Source: Torymus aiolomorphi (taxonomy: Eukaryota; Arthropoda; Insecta; Hymenoptera; Torymidae). From it: a stretch of DNA of 64,000 nt. The DNA lies in the NCBI GenBank assembly GCA_036365515.1, contig CM070873.1, positions 180,186,104 to 180,250,103 on the forward strand, read 5' to 3'. Below, one piece after another: positions 9,659-21,022 of this stretch (positions within the stretch are counted from its first letter, which is position 1; every line of letters starts with the position of its first letter). The position numbers were made by a program, and so were the translations under genes. Below the pieces are notes generated by a model. The model did no database searches. It was not told the origin of the DNA and saw only the letters and a program-made list of their open reading frames with translations.

Positions 9659-10130
9659 ACCCTGGAGGTTGTACCACGCATGTATCCAAGCTTTTTTTTT
9701 TCTTCCACTATGAAGTATTCAGGCTCCAGGTCAGGTCCTCCAATGCGGCCAAGCTGTTCAAGCTGCACGGTATGGGGTTAGGATATACAGCGCAGTCCGC
9801 GACGCGGTGTAACTCGACGACACGTTGACACAGCTGTGCCGCAGCCTACAGCGCATGCGCCCAAGGGCGTATACACGCACACGTGCAAGCAAGACTACCC
9901 CGGTCGGCAGGCACCCGGGGACCCGGGGCGGCGGCGCCGCGGGCCGCGGCGGACTCACGACCGCCGACGGTACGCTTGTGGCGCCATCTCCCTATTAATA
10001 CACAGAACATGCGTGATGCGCTTGGGTGTACACGCAAGTGTACACACACACGCACGACACATCTATTTTATTTTTAATGTTTATGACTCTGTAGCAATGC
10101 TGCACATTACCCGTATAGTACAATAATCTA
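9659..10130. other. GC-rich stretch, no gene recognised
   Basis: A GC-rich patch (about 9890-9970) with CpG-rich runs is flanked by short inverted similarity between about 9850 (GCATGCGCCCAAGGG) and 10020 (ATGCGCTTGGGTG). The reading frames are short and match nothing I recognise. Confidence 0.4.
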
Positions 10131-10405
10131 TTTTTTTTTATTGCGAATTATGTAAAATGATGAGAACTCTCTTCTAAGTTTCAGCATATTATACATTTGT
10201 GCAAAATTTCGAATCAAAATATTCATTAGTTATTGTGCAAACTTTGAACGAAATTCCGAGATGGTGCCGAGCTCAAATCTCATATTTCGTTCAAAGTTTT
10301 TGCAAAAACTAAAGCATATTTTCACTTGAAACTTTACCAGAATGGAAGAGAATAAAAAAATACAGAAGAGAGTTCTCATTATTTTGCATAATTCGGTCTA
10401 TTTTT
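10131..10405. mobile_element. Foldback MITE-like element
   Basis: The left arm (GAATTATGTAAAATGATGAG, then AACTCTCTTCT) is mirrored on the right (AGAAGAGAGTTCTCATTATT, then TTGCATAATTC). A second inner inverted pair, ACTTTGAACGAAAT and ATTTCGTTCAAAGT, lies near the centre. It is non-coding. From 10406 to 11164 I see only AT-rich sequence with no gene. Confidence 0.75.
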
Positions 10406-11609
10406 ATTGTTATTAAGTAAAAACCAACCGTATTGTATGTAGCAATCGAGTAAGGCATCCCCTTAAATAAGGTCATCCAAGTATACCCGCCGATCGAAAA
10501 TTTTCGATCATACGTGCAAAATTTATGTGGTCACTTTACAGGGCCCTGTAAAATAAAAAACGTAGTTCAGTGAAAGGTAACTTACCGTATACTTCGTTTC
10601 ACAAGCCTATATATAGCTTAATTTTAACTTTCTCTTATAAAAGACAAAAAGATAAAAAGGACTATATTTTTGCAAACATACATAAGGCATACCACGATTT
10701 TTCATATGTTGTAAAACCAAAGCATACAAATAATCTCTAATTTGTTCTAAGAAATTCATGTTTTTAAAAGTACTTAAATAAGGTAATTTGGGGTTTCATC
10801 GACGATTCATCACGAATAATATCAATAGATTGCGTTGTACAGGCCCAATTTTTTTCGGAGAATAATCATATATGTATTACAAAGTCATAGCCAAAGATTT
10901 TATCCCTAAAGATGTTTCTGAAATTTAAAATAATTATTTAAGACTCGTCCTAAACCTAAGGTTAGATTTGGATTAAATGTAATATTTTTATGAATTTGCT
11001 TGACGGATATCTGATTTTTATGCATTTATCCACAAAATACCGACGCACAATATACAATTGATGTAATCTATTAAAATATGTATAAACCTTTATATCTTTC
11101 TTCTTTAAAAACTAGTGTCTTATCAAATACTTTCTAAGCCACCTGATTCTCCTTATCCCCCACAACTGAACCTTGGTAAAATTCTAGAAGTATTCAGCAG
11201 GGGGCAGAGTCATACCGTTACGGACGTAGTGAATGAGAGATAGGAGTTACCCCAAGGGGTTAATCCCATCAACGATTCCGATTGGGTAAAAAGCCCCTGT
11301 GGTCGGTGCAGGCTCCATGGATTTTGGAGGAAGCCTCATACACTATACAGAAGATAAACTCTTGGAGCTGGACAACTTGACCTCCACAGTGTTTAAAGCA
11401 CCAAGTGAAGAAAAAGAAGATAAATTCACACCAACTATAATATGAATAGTTATCTATTACAAAAATAAGATATTAAGTTGGGTGGAGAAGGAGAGCAGAC
11501 CTCAGCGGTTTTCGTGTCACCAAATGAACGGTACACTAAACAGTGGAACAAAGAGTTCACTTCGCTGGAACAGTAAATTGAGTCCTTTATCAAGTACATA
11601 ACGCCGAAG

Positions 11610-12720
11610 ATGGATGTGCATGGAGAGATTAAGAGGATGCCAAATGTCCTCAAAACGACGTACAGCCGCTTGAAGGGACTAGATAGTGAACTCTTAGAGA
11701 TGACCAATCCTCCACAGAAAACGGCCGAGCTGCAAACTCCGCCGTCGCTTGCGAATAGTACAAGTGTTCCAAAGGTGAAAGAACAAATCGGTGATGTAAG
11801 TGATACACCCAGTATGAGAAAGGTGATCTCCTCTCTTCAGCCCGAGGGTCGAAATAAGAGGAAGATTAAGAACAGGATGGAAAAGCTGGCGCAAAAAGCG
11901 CTGCGCGACCTGAAGATGGAGTCTGACCCTCCAAAGGCAGACTAGGAATCAAGGGACCCTGCATGGCAACAGATAGAGATCAGGAAAACCAAGAAGAAAT
12001 AAAGAGAACAAGAAGAAAGAAAAAGGAGATGACCAATGGAGGCTGCGACCTAGATGAACGCGTCCTTGTGCACTCATCATCAAGCCGTCAGAGGGGAAGA
12101 GCTACGTAGATATCATTAACGAGGTCGAGAAAGAGCCAATACTGCAAGAAGTGGGCCTTGCAGTGGCCAGAGTGCGTAAGACACTGTGGATGGATGTCCT
12201 TCTCATACTTGACAAGGATAACCCGGACAATACCGCGACGTTTAGCGAGAAAATCAGAGTAGTACTCGGTGGAGATGTCACAATCAACGCTCGGGTACAG
12301 TTGATAATCTTGTAGAAAACACGCTTGGATGGGACAGCCACGAAAGAAGAAGTCCACGATGCGGTGACGAAAGTACTTGGAGAGAGACACAATGTAGACC
12401 TACATGCAGTAGTCTACGTTAGGAAGATCTATAGCGGCATGGAAAAGGTGATCCTCAGGCTGCCAATACAGTCAGCCAGGAAGCTTCTTGAGAAGCTCAT
12501 GATCCACGTGAATTGGTCGAGCTGCTAAATACGTGAAATCATGAAGCCCACCAAGTGCTTGAAGTGCTGGCAGTACGGCCACATCACGAGAAACTGCAAC
12601 TCAGAGGTAGACTGATTCAACTGCTGCATTAAATGCGGCACAGAGGGCCGCAAAATTGAAAGCTGTACCGGACAACCGTCCTGTGTTCTCTGTAAGAACC
12701 AAGTAGGAAAGAAGACAAAC
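11610..12720 (+). pseudogene. R1-clade ORF1 (Gag-like) remnant
   Basis: ORF1 proteins of R1-clade LINEs bind the element RNA. Two open pieces survive: 11610-11945 (Lys/Glu-rich, 111 residues) and 12325-12528 (a domain with the pattern VILRLPIQSARKLLE, typical just before the knuckles). Past a stop at 12526, the same frame gives a canonical CX2CX4HX4C knuckle, CLKCWQYGHITRNC, near 12558-12600, then a second cysteine cluster (CCIKCGTEG...SC) near 12620-12685. Stops and frameshifts separate the pieces. Confidence 0.7.
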
Positions 12721-12849
12721 CACGTACCAGAGAGCAGAGGATGCCTACTGTACGAGAAGGTGTACCAAGCTTTTCTCCAAAAATGGCGCAAAAATGGGTT
12801 CTGTAGATCAATCTCAACCATTGCGAAGCAGCACGGAACCTGCTGACCC

Positions 12850-13965
12850 AGACGGTGAATGAGGAAAAGGGAGACGTGGTCATTATTGCTGATCAATACA
12901 GGAACTTGAACGGATTTAGCTGAAAGACCGATGCGACGGGCTCAGCAGCCATCTGGGCCTGTAGCAAACATATTTTCCAGGAGGTCATGAAAGACCCTGA
13001 GGATACTTTCGTGAGAGTGAAGATAAGCGGAATGCATTTCCATAGCTGTTACGTGCCGCCGAGTATGTCGTAGGAAGACTTTGAGAGTGTGCTGGATCAA
13101 TCACAAAACAGAGGCTGTGCTATTCACGAGCAGGAAGCAAGTGGAGAACATCACCCTCGATGTGATGGAGTGGACCATCATGTCTCAGTTTTGCATTAGA
13201 TATCTGGCAGTGATTCTGGACGTATAACTCAGCTTCAAGCTCCACATAGAGCATGCTGCAGTCAAAGCAGCTAAAAGGCTCATGCTAAACATCGGTGGAT
13301 CTGGGCAATCCCGGAGGAAACTCCTAGCGTCAGTACTGATCTTCATACTCACGTATGGAATAGCCATCTTGGGTGAAGCCCTCAAGATCAAAGAATGTCG
13401 ACGGAGGATCGCAGCAGTCACCCGGCTCAGCGCCTTTAGGGTATCCTGCGCTTTCCGCACGCTTTCTGACGACGTCGCGTGTGTTATTGCGGGAATGATG
13501 CCCATCGAAGTACTGGTAGTGGAGAGGAAGCGGCTGTATGAGCAGCGAATTAGTACCTCAGAGGAACAAGAGGAGAACAAGAAGAACGTGAGACAGGATA
13601 GCCTCCAAAGGTGGCAGGAGAAATGGGATGCATCTGAGAAGGGGAGATGGACATATCACCTCATTCCTCGGGTCAATGGATGGGTGAATCGCAAACACGG
13701 AGAGGCAAACTATTACCTGATTCAGATGCTGTCAAATCACGGATACTTTAGGGCCTATCTTCGCTGCTTTAAGCACGAGGAGGCACCGCAATGCCTGGCG
13801 GGGTGTGGATACCCTAAGATGCAGAACATGTATTCTTCTGGTATCCGCGCTTCACTGACGAAAGAAAGGAACTGGAAGACACCCTGGGATCAACGATGGG
13901 GAAAAAGTGGTCTGCGGTCAGCAGTTTCGCCACAACCGTTATAAAGAAACCCTGAGAAGAGGAGT
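12850..13965 (+). pseudogene. R1-clade ORF2 remnant (endonuclease start plus C-terminal end)
   Basis: From 12850 the translation shows an R1-type endonuclease segment (DVVIIADQYRN, then ATGSAAIW and SCYVPPSMS). At about 13090 it jumps to the region downstream of the reverse transcriptase (KTEAVLFTSRK). The longest open piece, 13282-13944, carries the R1-clade C-terminal features SFR/CAFRTLSDD, MPIEVLVVERKR, RWTYHLIPRV and YYLIQMLSNHGYFRAYL. The terminal Cys/His motif is split: Cys residues near 13790 lie in one frame, while AEHVFFWYPRF (13820-13850) lies in the next. No reverse transcriptase catalytic motif is present. Confidence 0.75.
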
Positions 13966-14278
13966 AGGAGCGCAGAAAGACGAGGAGACCAACAACAACG
14001 GTTCCCCATAACAAGTAAAGGAAAATCTGAAAATGTGGAAGAGCTGAACAGCTGAGGCTGCCCCCGCGAAGTAACGCTTAGGGGCAGTTCCGCGGGGGCA
14101 ATAACAGGCCAATTATGATGAGGTTAGAGTTTTACAAGGTAGGGCAGACTAGCAGAGTCAAATACATGGGTAAAACACCCACGGTGCATCAAGCATTTCC
14201 CCTCTCCCTTAAAAAACACACACATACACAAATTTTTCATAAACCTATTTTGATTTCACACATCTCGGAAAACAATTA

Positions 14279-14661
14279 TAACGCCGGTGTCTGTGAAAAA
14301 AAAATTTGTGCTCAAACGCTATGAAAAGAAACACGGAATCCTAAAAGGCTATGAAAAAAAAATTTTTTTATGTAACGCAGTAAAAACAAACACATGCATA
14401 TAAAACACCGTGAAGAAAAATACCCGTGCGTAAGACATAGCGTTAATTTACATAGTATTTTTTTTCATAGCATTGCTATGGTATGTGTTTTTTTTCACGT
14501 CATCTCGAGAGCAAGGGTTTTCTTTTACAGCGTTAGTTCATACAATACTTTTTTTCATGGCGTTCGCATCAAACTGTTTTTTTTCACGGCACTTAAAGAG
14601 AGGGTTTTTTTTTCACACCAGTTTTGGGCGTATTTTTTTTCACAGACACCGGCGATAACAT
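14279..14661. mobile_element. Foldback element with regularly spaced oligo-A/oligo-T runs
   Basis: The ends are inverted copies: AACGCCGGTGTCTGTGAAAA on the left, TTTTCACAGACACCGGCG on the right. The left half contains repeated (C/G)TATGAAAAAA-type motifs and the right half their complements (TTTTTTTCA(T/C)(A/G)GC), spaced about 30-40 bases. The reading frames across it are low-complexity artefacts. Confidence 0.75.
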
Positions 14662-14689
14662 GTTTTTACAACAACTCAAAAAATTAATG

Positions 14690-14810
14690 TCACAAAGCTT
14701 CCTCTAGAAGGAAGCAAAAAAACCGCTGCCAATTTGTTGGCACGTGGTGTCCTAAAACTTTATTTACTGATTCCTTTAATTAAGTTTTAATGCGAAAATT
14801 TAAAATTATT
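14690..14810. repeat. Dispersed repeat with terminal palindrome (plus copy)
   Basis: The block starts TCACAAAGCTTCCTC, whose next bases complete a palindrome (GCTTCCTCTAGAAGGAAGC), and continues with CTGCCAATTTGTTGGCA and TGATTCCTTTAATTAA. The same landmarks occur in reverse order and orientation at 53330-53467, and the palindromic end alone recurs at 28027. From 14811 to 15287 the sequence is AT-rich with no gene. Confidence 0.65.
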
Positions 14811-15287
14811 ACACCAATTTATGACACAATTCTAATTACATTCACTTACTGAGATTATAAATTTTAAATTATGTATAAAATATGAATATAATAACAAGTG
14901 TGATTTAATTTTCATATTATTTATAAAAAAATGAATAAAATAATTGATTATACTATTACATTCAAAACCTTTAAAAATTATTATATAACCTTAACTTGAA
15001 ATCATAGTTTCTTGATGAAATTCTACACATATATCGCCTATATACATATACCACATAACGGTGAAAATGATCCAACTTGCATATTTGAGCTTTGAGTAAG
15101 AAAAAAAAAACACTTTAAGTCGCATTTTTTTGTTTCTATGTGTTTCTCGTAGTATCTACAATACCTGTTTACAGTGGTCTCGCAGGACTGGTTTATTAGG
15201 CGGAAATATTAATGTTTTAAAGTTATTATATCCCAGGGGAATGACATGTGCGAAAGAGAAATTACATGTATCACGGTCTACGATTCA

Positions 15288-16127
15288 GGGTGGCCGATGA
15301 CGGAGTCTAGCTGGTGCACTCTGTAGTTTTTAACCTCTAGGTGTCGAACAGCATCCAATGCGTGCTTTAGGTGTTCGGGTGGCCGATGACCGAGTTGAAG
15401 TGCTGTGCTCCATAGGTTTTTACGTCCAGGTACCGCAGTGCATTCGATCCGCATCTAGGTGTTCGGGGTAGTCGATCACGGAGACTAGGTAGTGCGCACC
15501 GTATGTTTTTGGCTCTAGGTATTGGAAATCATGGAATGCCTCGTCTAGGATTTTGGTATGGCCGATGACGAAGTCTAGATTGAGCACTCCGTAGTTTTTT
15601 GCTACTGGAGATCGGAATTCATTTCATCCGTAGTCTAGGTGGTCGGGGTAGCTGATGTCTAGGTGATGCCCTCCTTAGTTTTCATCATCCACCACGTTTT
15701 CGATGCGTTCTAACACCTAGAGGTAAAAACTATGGAGCACACCATCTAGAGTCCATCATCGGCCACGTCAAACACCTATACCACGCATTCCATGCATTCC
15801 AACACTCAGAGACAAAAAACTAAGTGCACCATCTAGACTCCATCATCGGCCACCCCAAAGACCTAGACCACGGAATCGATGCGTTCCAACACTTAGAGGC
15901 TAAAAACTACGGAGCGCACCACCTAGACATCGTCATCGGCGATCCCGAACACAGGGACCACGTATTATGTGCGTTATGATGTCTAAATGCAAAATACTAC
16001 ACAGCTCATAATCCAGACTCCATCGTCGGCCTCTCCAAAGACCTACACCACGCATTCTATGTGTTCCAAAATCTAGAGACAAAAAACTACAGAGTGCACC
16101 ACCTAGACTACATCATCGGCCACCCCA
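15288..16127. repeat. Foldback whose arms are tandem arrays of about 90-bp units
   Basis: The left arm has five units marked by GTGGCCGATGAC-like sites near 15289, 15379, 15465, 15556 and 15648. The right arm has five reverse-complement units (CATCATCGGCCAC) near 15752, 15841, 15930, 16021 and 16110. Spacing is 86-92 bases throughout, and the centre is near 15700. Other unit landmarks are CTCCGTAGTTTTT and its complement AAAAACTACGGAG. No reading frame is supported. Confidence 0.85.
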
Positions 16128-17261
16128 TGTTAGCACCTAAAACGCCTTTCAATAGACCTTTCAATGTGCAATGTTCGTCAAAATAGAAAAGTATTTATTG
16201 ATTGGCATCGATTGTTTCCTATGAATGAACTTATGCGAGAGGATGTTACAGGCCAAGGGACATTACATGTGTGATTTCTTTATTTTTTATTATGATAAAA
16301 ATCAAAATTTCCAAATCTGACTCAAATTATTTTTATGTGCCTACTTTACCTGAAATTTCCTATATGCATTGGTCTTAAAAATCTTATTAGTCTTTGAGTT
16401 ATAATCTGCCAGGGAAATTACATTTAAAAAGGTATCAACTATATTAACGCAGAAAAGATCCCGCATTTTTTATGTAACACATTGACATATTATAATTGAA
16501 GTTTTTACGTTTAAAGTAAGTCTGAAGTTTACAATTGCACTTGGTTAAAAAAAATTTCTATGCACGGATTTCTTTTTTAAGTATATTAATCATAACGTAG
16601 CTGTTGTATAAAACAAAGTTTGTTACAAAGTTCAGCAGGGGCTACACACTAAAAAAAATGAATAAATTTGGTGACCTTGAACGTAATTCAAATTTTCAAT
16701 AACAAAGTAAAAAATTAAGACTTGGTACGGTTTTCAAAACCAAGAACTGCGCCTGCAGCATCACGTGATAATATGTAATATTATGGCCGTATTACAGCCA
16801 GGGGACGTTACATTTCATACCTTAATTAAGTTAAACATAATAAAATCAAGTTTTATCAAGTTTGATAATTTTATTACATAAAAACACATATAATCTCTTA
16901 ATATGAATTTCTTTGTAATGTTATCTCTGATGTTGAAATAAATATTTGGATATTACTAAAATATGCACCTTCAATGATCTTCACCCATATACTAATAGAA
17001 AGAATGGTTTGAGGGAAATGCGTGATACATCTGCGAAAAAATTTTTGCAATCCATTTGAGTCAAATGACCATTCTCTAAGAGTTAAGGCGGTCTTACACC
17101 TTTAGGCCTTTCTGGCCAAATTATCTAGAAAATGGTAAAAATTATTATTATAATAAAATAATCAAAATATATTGTACATATAACTTATTTTGAATAAAAT
17201 GAGCCAAGGCAGAGGTCCTTAAACACATTTTATCTTCAATTATAGCATTTTCGAGAAAGAA
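16128..17261. other. AT-rich stretch with repeated CCAGGGGA..TTACAT motif, no gene
   Basis: The motif (G)CCAGGGGAnnTTACATTT occurs near 16407 and 16798. Close variants occur near 16255 and, left of the foldback, near 15232. Otherwise I see no gene. Confidence 0.4.
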
Positions 17262-17593
17262 AGTTTGTCGTAACTTTTCTCTGAGACCGCACGATGGATT
17301 TTCATGGGACAAAGTACAAATTGTTCCTAATTTATGTTGTTATGGGCGTAAGAGTTGCAATTTTAAGATTTATATGTATAAGTATTTTTTTCGTTGCAAA
17401 AACTGATTTTTTTGAATAACTATTTGCATTTTTTTTTAATTTTTAGGATTTTTGCCATGAAGAAAATATTTATACATGAAAACCTTAAAATTGCAACTCT
17501 TACGCCCATAACTACATAAATTAGGAACAATTTGCACTTTATTTCATGAAAATTCATTGACCGGTCTCTGAAGAAAAGTTACGACAAAGCTTA
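17262..17593. mobile_element. Foldback MITE-like element (0.33 kb)
   Basis: The left end GTTTGTCGTAACTTTTCTC and the right end GAAAAGTTACGACAAAGC are reverse complements. The match continues inward through GGGCGTAAGAGTTGCAATTT and its complement. It is non-coding. From 17594 to 19000 the sequence is AT-rich; I see no gene, only a short direct repeat (CGTTCCATTAAAAGTTA) near 17769 and 17804. Confidence 0.8.
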
Positions 17594-19004
17594 AAAAATG
17601 ACATTTCGAGAAATGAGCCTGCAAAGAAAAATACCATAAAACTCCAAAAATAATCAGTCATTTGATGCCAATTCTTTTACTTCTTGAAACTCACTTTCCT
17701 GTATATCTGTTATCTGTTGTCCCATATAAAATGGTTAAAGCAGAAGCTCTGGCACCGTGCATGCATCCGTTCCATTAAAAGTTATTGCTAAGCTAGCAGT
17801 ATTCGTTCCATTAAAAGTTAGTGCTCAATCTGTCCTTCTTTTGTACTTTTGATTCATGCACTGTTGAATCATTTTTTAACACATTGTACTGAGTTAGATT
17901 ATTACTTACAATACTAAGATAAATGTAGAATATGCGCCAGGTCTTATGAAAAAGCCATCACTCTCATAGACAAAAGTACATAAGTACATAAAAGCCGATA
18001 AGCCCACTTTTTCAGTGATCACTTGATTACACATGTTCAATATTAAATATATCTTGAGTTTAAGCCTGTATTCTTGTGAGCAGGCTTGTCGCTTTTATGT
18101 GTACAGATACACATCTTGACACTTACTGCAATTCACAAATCTTCTGAATAGAATTATATATCCTATAGTGAGTTAAACTTAATATGTCACTTTCATCTTT
18201 CTTAGAAAAAACATGTATTTATTTTTATGCGATAAAAATTTTTACTGCCTCTTCTTTAAAATACTTAATTCAATCTTGCCAATGCACGTATTTTTCAGTA
18301 TTAATTTTCATACAGCATTTCCATCTTGAACTGAAACTACTTTCCAAATTTAAACAAAACTGTCACTGCACGCTTGTATTATAATTACACTTACACTTTT
18401 CAGACATATATCTTCACATACATAATACATTTAATTTTTAGTTCTAAATTCACTTATGAATACAAATAATCAAGCACTAAGAAAAAGATCGTTCTCTATC
18501 AGAAAGCAAAAACTCTGCAAAACAAACTGTTGAAATCACATTGTTATGTAGGTATCTTGGCTTATTTGAGATTTTGAGCTGTCAACTTTGCGACTGTGTT
18601 TACACTATGGTATTATAGTTTTATAAGTATATAGGCATACAAAAGGGAGTATTAATATAGTAATTTGCGTTGACGGAATGGTCACTTTACTAGAACAGAA
18701 GTGGAAAATTGTCACAACTCAGAAGACGATTCCACTGGATTTCAAATTCCTGAATATGATTTATATTATTTTTATAATAAATCCCTTATTTAAATTTAAT
18801 TTTTTTTATAATTCTTATACTTATAATAAGTCTTAAATAATGTTTTTTGATATTTTAAAACACATACAAGTAAACGTGTTCCTATATATATCAGAAATCT
18901 ATAGAACAGGCAAAAAAAAGGAAAATCAATTTTTTCGTCATTTTGAAGATAGTAAGCTCTTTTAACCATATCATTTTTAATTTTTTTAATTTTTGATTTC
19001 AGGC

Positions 19005-19827
19005 CGAAACAGCCGCAACGGTCCCTCCGCTCTACGGTGATGAGCTGCGTGATATTATACTGAGCTCTAATTTGGACTGATGACATGAGTAGCCATACGA
19101 GCTACGGATCAACTTTCCGACGGGCCTACACAACGGCCGCGCTAAGAGTGGGCCGTGCCTTCCGTACCATGTCGGACATCGCTCTCTCGGTCATTGCGGG
19201 ACTTCCTCCCGTAGATCTTCTTGCAACCGAGAGAGCCATAAAGTACCGTTAAGGCAGGCTTGTAGAAGAAGACATCATAGGCCAGGAGCGCTGCCATGGC
19301 CAACTGTCCAGGAGGGCAAGTGAAGAGTGGCAGCGTCGATGGGTTCCAGCAGGACAAGGCAGGTGGATCCACCCCATTATCCCAGATGTCGAGGAGTGGG
19401 TAGGCAAGAGACACGGATTCGTCACCTTCCATCCCATCCAGGTGCTTACCGAGCACGGCTGCTTCCACAGCTATTTACATCGCATCCGCGTGTACCAAAG
19501 CGTGCAGTACCCGGCATGCCCTGTAACCGACGAGAACGTGGAGCATACATTTTTCCGGAGCCCTAGCTTCCAAAATGAGAGGGAGCAGTTTTGAGCCTCA
19601 TGGCAAGGTCCCCTGATGCCGAAGGGCATTGGCCAGTGCTTGCTTACTTCACAAGAGGGCTGGGACGCAGTGGTTACACTCGCCACATCCATTGCGGAAA
19701 GGCTGAATTCCATTCGGAGGGCAGAAGGAGAAAGAAGAGGATTCGACAGCCCTGATGGGTGAGGTGGCGCTGGGTGTTGCGGTGGAGGGCCTTAAGGCGC
19801 ACACTGCCTCTGTGAAGTAATGCCTTG
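19005..19827 (+). pseudogene. R1-clade LINE ORF2, C-terminal fragment (left part, interrupted)
   Basis: The translation in shifting frames reads as the R1-clade region after the reverse transcriptase: ARLRVGRAFRTMSDIALSV, then AGLPPVDLLATERA, RRWVPAGQGRWIHPIIPDVE, HGCFHSYLHR and the terminal Cys/His motif (CPVTDENVEHTFF). Several frameshifts and stops break it. No reverse transcriptase core is present. The copy is interrupted at 19827/19828 by an I-clade LINE, and its 3' UTR resumes at 27691. Confidence 0.75.
19820..19827. repeat. Target-site duplication, left (ATGCCTTG)
   Basis: ATGCCTTG here recurs at 27691-27698 directly after the poly(A) tail of the I-clade LINE, marking that insertion. 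Confidence 0.75.
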
Positions 19828-19849
19828 AGGCGGTTCCCATTAATGACAA

Positions 19850-20866
19850 GATCGAAACGAATTATTTTATCGAACGTCTGTCCTATAATTCCGCGCAATA
19901 CCATAATTGAGGAGCTTCAAAAGATAGGTATAAATCCCGAGTCCCAAATGTCATTTATTAGAACCGGCAGAAACGATCCCGGATTCGCGCACATCCTGTT
20001 TTCGACCCCAAATTTACATACACCCCGACGATGTTTCCAAACTTCCACCGCATATATAGATAAATTACGATGGTACCATCTTCTGGATTTATTTATCTAC
20101 AGAAAAACTTATGTGTTTCTTATGTAACGAAGAAGGGCATCTGGCGAAATTTTGCAAAAACGCTGAAGTCAACTCTACCTCTGCGCAAAGCAGCTCACCT
20201 TATACCGCAATGAACCCGGTAATTACCAACTTGCTCAACGACGTCAAAGAATCAAATAGCACAGACATTGACAATACTCAGACTAATAACAATAATATTC
20301 CTTGAACAACAACTTCAAATGTGCAAGAAGCTCCTCTAGCTACTCTACCAGATCATAATCCGTCGAAATCGATGCCTCCACCAACGCCTAAAAGAAATCT
20401 TTCAATTTCCACCGCATCCACTATCTCTAACCCTTCAACTAAATTGCAATTTAAAGAAAAAGACAAAATAAAACCACGGGCTAAAAAATGCAAAAGTAAT
20501 AGAGATAAGCCCACTCAAGATGAATTTCTTCAACAATTGGAACCTGCAAAACAAATGATTTCGTCGAATAAAGACAAGCATATACTCAATACCAACAATA
20601 TGGCGAAATTCCTATTAGACACTTTCGACAACAATAATATTATCGACACTGCTCTAACCTATACTAAAGATATTGCTAATCTCTTGGAAATGCTGTTCGA
20701 TATACGCCAACATATAACAGATAAAAATTTGAAAGCTAGAATCCTTCGCATAACGAAGCGTCTAAACAACGCAGAACCGCTTGAATCGTCAAGCGAAACT
20801 ACTAGTGATTGCGCTTCGGTTATTGATGATTTTTCAATCACTGATGACATCATGAACATCGAATAA
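19850..20866 (+). pseudogene. I-clade LINE ORF1 (Gag-like RNA-binding protein)
   Basis: The first part (from about 19850) reads like the RRM-like domain of LINE ORF1 (KRIILSNVCPIIPRNTIIEE), then loses frame near 20020. From 20111 a single zinc knuckle, CFLCNEEGHLAKFC, opens a piece ending at a stop at 20303-20305. After that stop the same frame continues open to 20866 with a Pro/Ser/Thr-rich linker, a basic patch (about 20450-20500) and an acidic C-terminus. Its role would be binding element RNA in a ribonucleoprotein. There are at least one stop and one frameshift. Confidence 0.7.
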
Positions 20867-20889
20867 CAACTTTGACTTTTTATAAAAAA

Positions 20890-21016
<127 letters not shown>

Positions 21017-21022
21017 AAGAAA

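Larger units (their letters stand above)
11165..14215 (+). mobile_element. R1-clade LINE, internally deleted
   Basis: A non-LTR element with a 5' UTR-like leader (11165-11600), a Gag-like ORF1 with zinc knuckles, the start of an APE endonuclease, and then directly the C-terminal end of ORF2. Most of the endonuclease and the whole catalytic reverse transcriptase are missing around 13090. The end falls near 14215, where a poly(A)-like run follows CCTCTCCCTT. Many stops and frameshifts show that it is dead. Confidence 0.75.
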
